Positions 42,780 through 51,267 of a stretch of 64,000 nt of DNA are shown here, in pieces (the first letter of the stretch is position 1; each line of letters starts with the position of its first letter). The notes beneath the pieces are model-generated. The model saw nothing but the letters and a program-made list of their open reading frames with translations. It searched no databases and was not told where the DNA came from. This DNA comes from Bog-473 sp963809825. Its GTDB lineage: Bacteria; Actinomycetota; Acidimicrobiia; Acidimicrobiales; RAAP-2. The stretch spans positions 124,001 to 188,000 of the forward strand of contig CAWELJ010000003.1 of the NCBI GenBank assembly GCA_963809825.1. The letters run 5' to 3'. Position numbers and translations under genes: made by a program.

Positions 42780-44147
42780 TTACCCGGCGCCGGCCTCCGG
42801 CAGGCCGAGATGTTCGGGCACGGAGCGGCGGATGAGCTTCCCGGTGGCGGTGTGGGGCAGGTCCTTGGCCTCGATGTAGGTCTTGGGCCGCTTGTACGGG
42901 GCGAGGCGATCCGACGCGGCGGCCCGCAGGGCCTCCTCGGCGGCCTGCGGGGAGCCGGCCTCGGTCACGTAGGCGACGCAGACCCGTTGTCCCCATTGTT
43001 CGTCGGGCAGTCCGAAGACGGCCACCTCGGCGACGCCCTCGACGGCGGTCAGGACGTTCTCGATCTCCGCCGGGTAGACGTTGACGCCGCCGCTGATGAT
43101 GAGGTCGTGGCGCCGGCCGCTCAGGTAGAGGAAGCCGTCCGGATCGAGGCGGCCGAGGTCGCCGATGCTGCAGGCGGGGCCGCGCCAGGCCTGCCGCGTG
43201 GCCTCCTCGTCGCCCCAGTAGCTGAAGCGGGCGAAGTCCGGCATGTCGCACCATATGACCCCGTTGCCCGATAGGTCGTCGCCGTCTTCGACGAAGAGGC
43301 GGCGGCCGGGGCGGGCGCGGCCGACGGTGCCGGGCCGCTCGAGCCAGTCCGCCGGCGGGCACACCGTGAACTGCCCCTCGGTCGAGCCGTAGAACTCCCA
43401 GACGACCCCCTCGCGGGCCCGGTCCATCGTCGCCCGCTTGACCGACTCGGGGCAGGGTGCGCCGGCGTGGGCGAGGAGGCGCAGCGAGTCGAACGTCTCG
43501 TCGGGGCCGAGCTCGGGTGACTGCAGGATGCGCTGGAGGTGGGTCGGCACGAGGAACGCCGTCGTGGGGCGGTGCCGTCGTATGACGTCGAGGGCGGTGG
43601 CGGCGTCGAAGCGGTTCAGGATGGCCAGGGACCCGCCCGAGAGCAGCGTGCCCGTCGAGAAGCGGACGGAGACCGTGTGGTACATGGGCGAGCACACCAT
43701 GTGGAGGTCGGCCGGGTCGAAGTGCCACACCGACGCCTCGTCCTCGAAGACCCGGCGCGCCGTCGCCTCGTCCCAGATACCCGTCGTGACGCCCTTGGGC
43801 CGCCCCGTCGTGCCCGACGTGTAGTGCATCGGGCGGGTGAGTGGGTACGGGGCCAGGTCGACGGGCGGGCCGCCGGACAGCGCGGCGAGGTCGGCCGGGC
43901 CGAAGATGCGCACGGCGGGCTGGGCGTCGTCGGCCAGCAGGTCGCGCTCGGCCGGGGTCAGCGTGGCGTTGAGGAGGACCGGGATGAGGCCGGACCGGGC
44001 GGCGCCCAGCACCGCACATATGAGGTCGGCGGAGGAGCCGAGCGCGAAGGCGACCCGGTCGCCCCACTGACAGCCCCGGGCGGCCAGCGCCCCGGCGGCG
44101 CGGCGCTGGCGGTCCTCGGCGTCGGCGGCCTCGAGCAGCTCCACCAT
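42780..44147 (-). CDS. AMP-forming acyl-CoA synthetase/ligase
   Basis: 455 residues, shorter than the usual ~520. YTSGTTGRPKGVT (AMP loop), EFYGSTEGQFTVC, IGDLGRLDPDGFLYLSGRRHDLIISGGVNVYPAEIE and the final PYKRPKTYIEAKDLPHTATGKLIRRSV define it. The N-terminus (MVELLEAADAEDRQRRAAGALAARGCQWGDRVA) lacks the usual first ~60 residues, so either a short form or a later start. TACGCT lies 6 bases upstream of the ATG, which overlaps the promoter of the divergent sirtuin gene. Confidence 0.9.
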   Translation of the reverse strand: MVELLEAADAEDRQRRAAGALAARGCQWGDRVAFALGSSADLICAVLGAARSGLIPVLLNATLTPAERDLLADDAQPAVRIFGPADLAALSGGPPVDLAPYPLTRPMHYTSGTTGRPKGVTTGIWDEATARRVFEDEASVWHFDPADLHMVCSPMYHTVSVRFSTGTLLSGGSLAILNRFDAATALDVIRRHRPTTAFLVPTHLQRILQSPELGPDETFDSLRLLAHAGAPCPESVKRATMDRAREGVVWEFYGSTEGQFTVCPPADWLERPGTVGRARPGRRLFVEDGDDLSGNGVIWCDMPDFARFSYWGDEEATRQAWRGPACSIGDLGRLDPDGFLYLSGRRHDLIISGGVNVYPAEIENVLTAVEGVAEVAVFGLPDEQWGQRVCVAYVTEAGSPQAAEEALRAAASDRLAPYKRPKTYIEAKDLPHTATGKLIRRSVPEHLGLPEAGAG

Positions 44148-44171
44148 CGGGGCAGCGTAGGTCGTGCCACC

Positions 44172-44948
44172 ATGGCCCCCATGGCCACGCAGGACGCCCG
44201 CGCCCTGCTGGAGCGGTCCCGGCGCGTGGTCGTGCTGACGGGGGCGGGCATCTCGACCGACTCGGGCATCCCCGACTTCCGCGGCCCGCAGGGGCTGTGG
44301 ACCAAGAACCCCGCGGCGGAGAAGAGCGCCACCATCTCGGCCTACGTGGCGGACCCCGAGCTGCGCCGGCGGGCGTGGCGCAACCGCATCACCTCTCCGA
44401 TGTGGTCGTCGTCGGAGCCCAACCCCGGGCACCACGCCCTGGTGGACCTCGAGCGCAGCGGCCGGCTGCACACGCTGGTGACCCAGAACATCGACGGGCT
44501 GCACCAGAAGGCGGGCAGCGACCCCGGGCGGGTCATCGAGATCCACGGCACGACCCTCGAGGTCATCTGTCTCACCTGTGGCCACCGCCAGCCGGCCGAG
44601 GCGGTGCACGATCGGGTGCGGGCCGGCGAGGACGACCCGGCCTGCACGATCGCGGCGTGCGGCGGCATCCTGAAGCCGGCGACCATCAGCTTCGGGCAGA
44701 ACCTGGTCGCCGAGGACCTGTTCCGGGCCGAGTCGGCGGCGGCCGCCTGCGACCTGCTGCTGGCGGTGGGCTCGACCCTGGCCGTCTTCCCCGCCGCCGG
44801 GCTCGTGCCGGTCGCCGTGCGCCACGGCGCCGTGGTGATCATCGTCAACGGCGACCCGACCGAGATGGACCAGCTGGCCGACGTGGTGGTGAACGGGTCG
44901 ATCAGTGAGTGCCTGCAGGCGTTGGTGGAGGGACTGCCGCCGGTCTAG
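44172..44948 (+). CDS. Sir2-family NAD-dependent deacylase
   Basis: 258 residues. VLTGAGISTDSGIPDFRGPQGLWTK, TQNIDGLHQKAGS, the catalytic His in EIHGTTLEVICLTC, a CxxC...C...C zinc site (LTCGHRQ and ACTIAACGG) and VGSTLAVFPAAGLVP. Likely protein lysine deacylase, here next to an acyl-CoA synthetase, a pairing often seen where acetylation of the synthetase is regulated (in acetyl-CoA synthetase this is known; here it is inference). ATG 44172 or 44181. Confidence 0.94.
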   Translation: MAPMATQDARALLERSRRVVVLTGAGISTDSGIPDFRGPQGLWTKNPAAEKSATISAYVADPELRRRAWRNRITSPMWSSSEPNPGHHALVDLERSGRLHTLVTQNIDGLHQKAGSDPGRVIEIHGTTLEVICLTCGHRQPAEAVHDRVRAGEDDPACTIAACGGILKPATISFGQNLVAEDLFRAESAAAACDLLLAVGSTLAVFPAAGLVPVAVRHGAVVIIVNGDPTEMDQLADVVVNGSISECLQALVEGLPPV

Positions 44949-44951
44949 CGC

Positions 44952-45095
44952 CTACTTCTTCTCGTTGGTGATGGCACCCTTCTTGGCCTGCCGGCGCGGC
45001 TTGAGGGCGAACCACCAGATGCTGGCGATCGTCCCCGCCGTCACGGCGGCGGCAGCCACCGGCTTGACGACCTTTCTGGCACCGCTCTTGGGCAT
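44952..45095 (-). CDS. Small basic membrane protein
   Basis: 47 residues, MPKSGARKVVKPVAAAAVTAGTIASIWWFALKPRRQAKKGAITNEKK in pieces: a basic start, one hydrophobic stretch (about 14-30, AAAAVTAGTIASIWWFA) and a lysine-rich end. TAAGGT lies 8 bases upstream, a leaderless pattern. It would be missed by length filters. No family recognised. Convergent with the sirtuin gene, 3 bases apart. Confidence 0.6.
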   Translation of the reverse strand: MPKSGARKVVKPVAAAAVTAGTIASIWWFALKPRRQAKKGAITNEKK

Positions 45096-45106
45096 GGGCG
45101 CGAACC

Positions 45107-45887
45107 TTACCCGGCGAGGCCGGGGACGGCCTCGTCGGGGACGCGCACGACCGGGTCGGGCTGCGGGGGCCCGAAGGCCAGGGCGAGGATGTGCTCGGCC
45201 ACCCAGGCCGGGGAATTGAAGCGGTGCTCCTCGGCGGCGCGGCGGAACCGGGCCACCTCGGGGAAGGCCGACTCGTCGCTGGCGCGCACGGCGGCCTGCA
45301 TGTCCGTGTCGACCAGGCCCGGCGACGAGCGCGTAGGCCACCAGCCCGTGGGGCGCCTCCTCGAGCGCCACCACCCGGGTCAGCTGGTCCACCGCCGCCT
45401 TCGTCGCGCAGTAGGCCGCCCAGCCCTCATAGGGCTTCGTCGCCGCCCCCGACGAGATGTTGACCAGTGCGCCGGGGCCCGGGCGGGAGCGCACGTGCGC
45501 GGCGAACACCGCCGCACCGTTCAGCACGCCGGTGACGTTGACGTCGACCGTCCCTCGTATGAGGTCGGCGTCGGCTTCGGCCAGCGGACCGATGGGCCCG
45601 AGCAGGCCGGCGTTGTTCACCCAGAGGTCGATGCGCCCGAAGCGGGCCACGACCGCCGCCGCGAAGGCGTCCAGGGCGGCGCGGTCGGTCACGTCGACGG
45701 CCGCGGTGACCGGGTTCTCCGCGGGCTGGATCTGTCCGCTCTGCGCCGTGGGCGGGACGGGGCGGTGGCGGGCACACAGGCCCAGGTGCATGCCCGAGGC
45801 CGCGAAGTGGACGGCCAGGCCGGCGCCCAGGCCCCGGCTGGCGCCCGTGACGACGGCGACCCGACCGCTGACCGGCGGCGACGCCAC
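45107..45887 (-). pseudogene. SDR-family oxidoreductase, split by a one-base frameshift
   Basis: First frame: VSGRVAVVTGASRGLGAGLAVHFAASG, LWVNNAGLLGPIGPLAEADADL and the catalytic YCATK, reaching LVAYALV; second frame: LVDTDMQAAVRASDESAFPEVARFRR to the stop at 45107. One extra base near 45330 (CTCGTCGCCGGG) breaks the frame; its removal gives the normal SDR end. GTG 45887 overlaps the preceding gene's stop by one base (TAGTG). Substrate unknown. Possibly an assembly error. Confidence 0.88.
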
Positions 45888-46633
45888 TAGGCGGTCTGGC
45901 GTACCGACCGCTCGCGCCGGTACGTCGCGGCGGCCTGGACGAGCGCGTCGAAGGGGCGCTGGTCGCGCTGCTCCTCGGGGTGCCACTGCACACCGAGGAC
46001 GAAGCGGGCCGCCGGGAGCTCGACCGCCTCGATCACCCCGTCGGTGGTGGACGCCGTCGGGACCAGGCCACGGCCGAGGTCACGGATGGCCTGGTGGTGC
46101 GAGCAGCGCACCGTCGGGGCCTGGCCGAAGACGCCGGCGGCGATGGTCCCCGGCACCGTCTCGACGTCGAGGTCGGTGAAGACGAAGGGGGCGCTGCGGT
46201 GCGCCTCGTGCCCGACGACGTGGGGCAGGTGCTGGTGCAGGGTGCCCCCCAGCTCCACATTGAGGACCTGGCAGCCCCGGCAGATGGCGAGCACCGGCAT
46301 GTCGGCCCGCAGCGCCGCAGCGAGGAGGGCGCGCTCGCTGGCGTCCCGGTTCTCGTCGACGCCGCCGACCTCGGGCGTCGGCTCCTCGTCGTAGGCCAGC
46401 GGGTCGACGTCGCCGCCACCGGTGAGGACGAGGCCGTCGAGGACATCTATGACCTCGTCGGCACCTGCGCCCGGGCCGCCCGGGGCCGTGCTCGGGGGAG
46501 GCAGGAGCAGGGGCCGCCCCCCGGCTGCCGCCACCAGCTCGAAATAGGACTCGGGCAGCACGGCGGACCGGCGCTCCCAGGTACCCCAGTGGGCGTCGGC
46601 CACATAGGTCGAGACGCCGATGAGCGGAATCAT
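45887..46633 (-). CDS. Class I glutamine amidotransferase, gamma-glutamyl-GABA hydrolase-like (peptidase C26)
   Basis: 248 residues. Nucleophile cysteine in PVLAICRGCQVLNVELGG, the His-Glu pair in LGVQWHPEEQRD. LDGLVLTGGGDVDP and ENRDASERALL are typical of PuuD-type hydrolases, which release GABA from gamma-glutamyl-GABA. It is divergent from a glutamine synthetase-like gene, the expected partner in polyamine breakdown. ATG 46633. Confidence 0.92.
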   Translation of the reverse strand: MIPLIGVSTYVADAHWGTWERRSAVLPESYFELVAAAGGRPLLLPPPSTAPGGPGAGADEVIDVLDGLVLTGGGDVDPLAYDEEPTPEVGGVDENRDASERALLAAALRADMPVLAICRGCQVLNVELGGTLHQHLPHVVGHEAHRSAPFVFTDLDVETVPGTIAAGVFGQAPTVRCSHHQAIRDLGRGLVPTASTTDGVIEAVELPAARFVLGVQWHPEEQRDQRPFDALVQAAATYRRERSVRQTA

Positions 46634-46714
46634 GATCGTGTCCGGGCGCGTCGCAGCACCAGCCCAGCGTACATACGGGCTGGACGATGGCCGGCGGTCG
46701 GTTAAACATGGCGC

Positions 46715-48073
46715 ATGCCAGGTCGTGAGCTCATAGACGCAGGTATCGCCGACGGGTCGATCGACACCGTCGTGGTCGCCTTTCCCGACATGCACGGCCG
46801 GCCGGTCGGGAAGCGGGTGACGGCGGACTTCTTCACGTCGCACGTCGCCGAGCACGGGATCGAGTGCTGCGACTACCTCCTGGCCGTCGACGTCGACATG
46901 ACCCCGCTGCCGGGCTACCACTTCACCAACTGGGACACCGGCTACGGCGACTTCGTGTGCCGGCCCGACTACGCGACGGCCCGGCGCATCCCCTGGCTGG
47001 ACGGGACGGCCCTCGTGATCTGCGACCTCACCGACGACGCCGGGGCGCCGGTGGAGGTCTCGCCCCGGCAGATCCTGCGCCGCCAGCTCGAGCGCGCCGC
47101 CGAGCGCGGCCTGCGGGTCTGCAGCGCCACCGAGCTCGAATTCTTCCTCTTCCGCGACTCCTACGAGGAGGCCGACGCCAAGGGGTGGAAGGGGTTGACG
47201 CCGCACACCTCGACGATCGAGGACTACCAGCTGCTGCAGACGACGCGGGAGGAATACATCCTGCGGCGCATCCGCAACCAGATGATCGGGGCGGGCATCC
47301 CGGTCGAGTTCTCCAAGGGCGAGGCGGGACGGGGGCAGCACGAGGTCAACGTCACCTACGACGAGGCGCTCGTGACGGCCGACCACCACCTGGTGTTCAA
47401 GAACGGGATCAAGGAGATCGCAGCACAGGAGGGGCGGGCCGCGACGTTCATGGCCAAGTGGACGATGGAGGACGTGGGGTCCTCGTGTCACGTGCACACC
47501 AGCCTGTGGGACAGCGAGAGCGGCGACGCGTTGATGGCGGACGCATCGCATGCCAGTGGGCTGTCGACCGTCGGGCGCCGCTTCCTGGCGGGGCAGCTGC
47601 ACGCGGCGCGCGAGCTGGCCTGGATGGCGGCACCGACCGTCAACTCCTATCGCCGCTACGTGCCGGGGAGCTGGGCACCCACCGCCGTGGTGTGGGGCGA
47701 GGACAACCGGACGTGCGGCTTCCGCGTCGTCGGGCACGGTGCGGGGCGGCGCGTCGAGTCCCGGGTCCCCGGGGCCGACGTCAACCCGTATCTCGTCGTG
47801 GCCGCCGCCATCGCCGCCGGCCTCTACGGCATCGACCACGAGCTCGAGCTCGGCGACCCCTACCCGCGCAACGCCTACGAGGCCACCGACGTCCCGCGCA
47901 TCCCCTCGACGCTGGTGGAGGCGATCGCCGGGCTGCGCGACTCGGCCGTGGCGCTCGAGGCCTTCGGTCCCGAGGTGCACCATCACCTCTTGAACACGGC
48001 CGAGCAGGAGTGGGCGGCCAGCAACCGTCACGTGACGGACTGGGAACTGGCCCGGAACTTCGAGCGGATTTGA
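46715..48073 (+). CDS. Glutamine synthetase-family ligase, probable gamma-glutamyl-polyamine synthetase
   Basis: 452 residues with an N-terminal beta-grasp half (GRPVGKRVTADFFTSHVAEHG) and the catalytic half: CSATELEFFLFRDSYEEAD, GRGQHEVNVTYDEAL and KWTMEDVGSSCHVHTSLWD. Diverges from GlnA and resembles the PuuA/GlnA3-type ligases that attach glutamate to putrescine or spermine. The divergent C26 hydrolase supports that, together with the aldehyde dehydrogenase 4 kb away. Spacing to the hydrolase is 81 bases, with the promoters between. Confidence 0.9.
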   Translation: MPGRELIDAGIADGSIDTVVVAFPDMHGRPVGKRVTADFFTSHVAEHGIECCDYLLAVDVDMTPLPGYHFTNWDTGYGDFVCRPDYATARRIPWLDGTALVICDLTDDAGAPVEVSPRQILRRQLERAAERGLRVCSATELEFFLFRDSYEEADAKGWKGLTPHTSTIEDYQLLQTTREEYILRRIRNQMIGAGIPVEFSKGEAGRGQHEVNVTYDEALVTADHHLVFKNGIKEIAAQEGRAATFMAKWTMEDVGSSCHVHTSLWDSESGDALMADASHASGLSTVGRRFLAGQLHAARELAWMAAPTVNSYRRYVPGSWAPTAVVWGEDNRTCGFRVVGHGAGRRVESRVPGADVNPYLVVAAAIAAGLYGIDHELELGDPYPRNAYEATDVPRIPSTLVEAIAGLRDSAVALEAFGPEVHHHLLNTAEQEWAASNRHVTDWELARNFERI

Positions 48074-48079
48074 TCTGAG

Positions 48080-50008
48080 CTAGCGGCCCGAGGGGAGGGC
48101 CAGGCTCAGGAACAGGTTGCGGTCGCGCATCATGAGACCCCGGGCCACGAACTCGTCGAGTGCCTCGGTGACCTCGCCGAGGGGACGGCCGACACCAGTG
48201 CGCTCGGCCACCATGCCCGGGGTGAGTGGCCTGTCCATCAGCCCGAGGTAGAGCGACGCCAACGGCCCCTCGAAGGTGTGGATCCCCACGGTCTCGGGAC
48301 TGCGCGCGTCCACGACCTGTATGAAGTCCTCCGCCCGGGACAGGGTCAACGACGGCATGGCGCCTTCGTGGTGGGCCTCCCGCCAGCGGTCCAGCAGCTT
48401 GCGCAGCTCCTCGAACGCCTCGTCGGGCAACGTGTCCTCGAGCTCCGCCTCGAAGAAGTAGGCCAGCCGATTCAGGTCGACGCTGGACGGATAGATGTAG
48501 CGCAGCGCCCGGTCGGGCCCCAACGACCGCACGGGGAAGGCCGCCCGGTCCATGAAGATCGGGCTGAAGCGCTCCGTCCAGATGCGGCCGCAGGCCCGCG
48601 GCGGCTGCAGGTGGACCAGGTTCGGCACGAGGTCGGCCTGCTCGTCGTAGTCCTCACGAGTCTCGTGCGGGAAGCCGTAGATGATGTTCCAGTTGACGTC
48701 GACGCCGTAGTGGCGGGCCCAGCGCAAGAGGTTCACGTTGTCCGCCGCTCGTACCCCCTTGCGCATCAGCCCGAGCACGTGTGAGCTGAGCGACTCGATA
48801 CCCGGCTGTATCCGGATGACGCCGCCGTCGGCCAGCCGTTTCACCTGGGCCCGGGTCAGGTTTGACTTCACCTCGTAGAAGAACCGGTAGTCGACGCCGT
48901 CGTGCTGCACGGCGGGGAGGAAATCGTCGATGTAGCGGTGGTCGAGGATGTTGTCGACGAAGTAGAAGCGCAGGGTGCCGTGGCGGGCCGAGAGCTCGGC
49001 GAGCTCTCGGCGAAGCCGGTCGGGGGACTTCGACCGGTACGCCATCGTCGACCCGTTGAGCCCGCAGAACGTGCAGTGGCGCCGCTCGCCCCACCAGCAG
49101 CCCCGCGCGCTCTGGGCCGGCAGCCAGGTCTGGTGCCGGAGATGGTCTGGCACGATGCCGAGATCGGCGGCGCGCCGGAAGTACTCGCGGTAGTCGGGCG
49201 TCGGCAGGTCGTCGAGGTTTTCCACCGGATCGGCCGGGCCCCCGTCGACCACCGCGCCGTTGCGGCGGCAAGCGATGCCCGGTGAACCCGCCGCGTCGCG
49301 CCCCTCGCTCAACGCGACCAGGAGCTCGGTGAAGACGGCATCGCCCTCCCCCGTGACGACGTAGTCGACACAGGCCATCGTGCGCGCCAGTTCGACACCC
49401 ATCGAGCCCTCGCAGTTGGCGCCGCCGAAGACCACGACGAGCTCGGGCCACCGACGCTTGAGCCGGGCCGCCATGGCCAGGGACGGGACCGTTTGCGCGA
49501 AGGTGGACGTGAATCCGACAACCCGGTAGCGCTCCCAGGCCACCTCGCGGACGAGCCGGTCCAGATACAGGTCGACACCGTGGTCGCGCCATTGCAGGAG
49601 TTCCTCTTGCCGGGTCTCACCGAAGTGGAGCCGATCACCGAGGTTGCGCAGGAACTCGCCACCGGCCTGCGGCGCCGAAACGCCGAAAGCCGCAGGCGAG
49701 AAGAGCCAGTCGCCGGTGCTCCGCCCCCGGTCGTGTTCGGAGAGGTCGTGATAGAGCTCCCGACCCATGGCCGCGGCAAGGTCGAGGTTCAGATGCAGGG
49801 TCTCGGCTGGGAACCCGTGGCTCTCGGCGATGGCCTTGAGCAGCCCCACCTGGATGGCCGGCCAACGCGGGTCGTAGAACGGCATGGAGACCAGGGCGAC
49901 CGGCCACGCGTCCCGGGCTTTGCGGCTGGGTTCGTCCAGCGTGCGCGGGCAGCCGGCCAGGGGTCGTGGCCTCCCTCGCAGCGTGACGCCGCGAGGAGCA
50001 ACGCTCAC
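48080..50008 (-). CDS. RiPP-maturing radical SAM enzyme with B12-binding domain
   Basis: 642 residues. Residues ~35-230 form a cobalamin-binding fold (VALVSMPFYDPRWPAIQVGLLKAIAESHG and RVVGFTSTFAQTVPSL). The [4Fe-4S] cluster cysteines are C304, C312 and C315 in ARGCWWGERRHCTFCGLNG, the CX7CX2C spacing that marks the RiPP radical SAM C-methyltransferase family rather than the usual CX3CX2C. It would methylate or otherwise modify a ribosomal peptide at carbon. GTG 50008 overlaps the stop of the precursor-like gene by four bases (GTGA). No transporter or protease is beside it. Confidence 0.92.
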   Translation of the reverse strand: MSVAPRGVTLRGRPRPLAGCPRTLDEPSRKARDAWPVALVSMPFYDPRWPAIQVGLLKAIAESHGFPAETLHLNLDLAAAMGRELYHDLSEHDRGRSTGDWLFSPAAFGVSAPQAGGEFLRNLGDRLHFGETRQEELLQWRDHGVDLYLDRLVREVAWERYRVVGFTSTFAQTVPSLAMAARLKRRWPELVVVFGGANCEGSMGVELARTMACVDYVVTGEGDAVFTELLVALSEGRDAAGSPGIACRRNGAVVDGGPADPVENLDDLPTPDYREYFRRAADLGIVPDHLRHQTWLPAQSARGCWWGERRHCTFCGLNGSTMAYRSKSPDRLRRELAELSARHGTLRFYFVDNILDHRYIDDFLPAVQHDGVDYRFFYEVKSNLTRAQVKRLADGGVIRIQPGIESLSSHVLGLMRKGVRAADNVNLLRWARHYGVDVNWNIIYGFPHETREDYDEQADLVPNLVHLQPPRACGRIWTERFSPIFMDRAAFPVRSLGPDRALRYIYPSSVDLNRLAYFFEAELEDTLPDEAFEELRKLLDRWREAHHEGAMPSLTLSRAEDFIQVVDARSPETVGIHTFEGPLASLYLGLMDRPLTPGMVAERTGVGRPLGEVTEALDEFVARGLMMRDRNLFLSLALPSGR

Positions 50009-50298
50009 GACGCGCCGAAGTTCCCGCTGATATGGATGCCACCCTGCCCAGGGTCGGGATCGCTGCTGGGCCCCGACGAGAACGAGTTCTGGAACATGCC
50101 GCCCAGCGACAGCGGCCCACCGGGAGCAGGCGCACCGAAGCTGAAACTGAAGCCCGAGACCTCGTCGTCACCCAGGGTCATCGCCGCCATTTCGAAGACC
50201 GTGGCCAGCACCTCCCGCTCCTTGTCGGTCAGGTCGGCGGCTTCGAGCTTGCGGCCGAGATCGTCGAGTTCCTCCAGGGTGACACTGACTGCAGCCAT
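50005..50298 (-). CDS. Candidate RiPP precursor peptide
   Basis: 97 residues. The first ~45 are helical and acidic (TLEELDDLGRKLEAADLTDKEREVLATVFEMAAMTLGDDE), like a leader; the rest (SGFSFSFGAPAPGGPLS, NSFSSGPSSDPDPGQGG, IHISGNFGAS) is Gly/Ser/Pro/Phe-rich and has no cysteine. It overlaps the radical SAM gene, its only reasonable processing partner. AAAGGGGAAA precedes ATG 50298. A cysteine-free core means thioether or disulfide products are excluded; C-methylation is the obvious possibility. No family recognised. Confidence 0.72.
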   Translation of the reverse strand: MAAVSVTLEELDDLGRKLEAADLTDKEREVLATVFEMAAMTLGDDEVSGFSFSFGAPAPGGPLSLGGMFQNSFSSGPSSDPDPGQGGIHISGNFGAS

Positions 50299-50422
50299 GT
50301 TTTTCCCCTTTCGTCCGATGCCCGGATAGACGAGCGGCGTCTGCCCGGGTTACACGCCCCGCGGGACGGCCGGCGCCACCGGTCCGGGCCGCGGCGGCGC
50401 CCGCCACTAAGGTCGACCGGTC

Positions 50423-51262
50423 ATGCTGCGCTCGCAACTGTGCTCGGCCGAGTCGCTGCGCTCGCCGGAGCTCCGGGCCTGGGCGGACCGGCTGCGTCCC
50501 CTGTGGGACGACGGGCGCGACGTCATGCTCCACCGCAAGATGTGGGAGTGGCTGTTCATCGCCGAAGCCCTGCGTGAACGAGGGTTCCTGGCGCCGGCCC
50601 GGACGGGCCTCGGCTTCGGCGTCGGCCAGGAGCCGCTGGTGGCGCTGTTCGCCGAGGCGGGCTGTGACCTCGTCGCCACCGACCAGCCGCACGGTGCCGC
50701 GATCGCCTCGGGCTGGACGGACTCGGAGGTCGAGTGGGCCGGCGGGCTCGAGCACCTGAACACGCACGGGCTGTGCCCCGACGAACTGTTCGTCCGCCAC
50801 GTCCGCTTCCGCCCCGTCGACATGAACTCGATCCCCGCCGACCTGCGCGGCTTCGACTTCACGTGGTCGTCCTGCGCCCTCGAGCACCTGGGCACGCTCG
50901 ACGCCGGGGCCGACTTCATCATGGCGTCGATGGAGTGTCTCCGGCCGGGCGGGGTGGGCGTCCACACGACTGAGTACCTGGTCGCCTCCAACGACGCGAC
51001 GGTCGAGGCGGGCGGGACCGTGTTCTACCGGCGCCGTGACATCGAGGCCCTGGCGGACCGCCTCCGCCGCGCCGGGCATGCCATCGATGTCGACTTCTCC
51101 CTGGGGTCGACGCCCGAGGACCTCCACGTCGACGTGCCGCCCTACACCGACGTCCACCTGCGCACCCGGCTCGGCGACTACGAGACGACGTCGCTGGCCC
51201 TCGTGATCACGAAGGGATCGGGCCGGAAGGGGCGGGTGCGCTCGCTCCTGGACCGCAGGTAG
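50423..51262 (+). CDS. SAM-dependent methyltransferase-like protein
   Basis: 279 residues. Rossmann motif I is GLGFGVGQEPLVALFAEAG, then CDLVATDQPHGAA, and the acidic FDFTWSSCALEHLG, followed by a long C-terminal part. TAAGGT is 9 bases upstream of the ATG, implying a leaderless transcript. Divergent from the precursor gene, so it may or may not belong to the RiPP cluster. The TPR gene starts 5 bases after it. Confidence 0.82.
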   Translation: MLRSQLCSAESLRSPELRAWADRLRPLWDDGRDVMLHRKMWEWLFIAEALRERGFLAPARTGLGFGVGQEPLVALFAEAGCDLVATDQPHGAAIASGWTDSEVEWAGGLEHLNTHGLCPDELFVRHVRFRPVDMNSIPADLRGFDFTWSSCALEHLGTLDAGADFIMASMECLRPGGVGVHTTEYLVASNDATVEAGGTVFYRRRDIEALADRLRRAGHAIDVDFSLGSTPEDLHVDVPPYTDVHLRTRLGDYETTSLALVITKGSGRKGRVRSLLDRR

Positions 51263-51267
51263 CCGCC

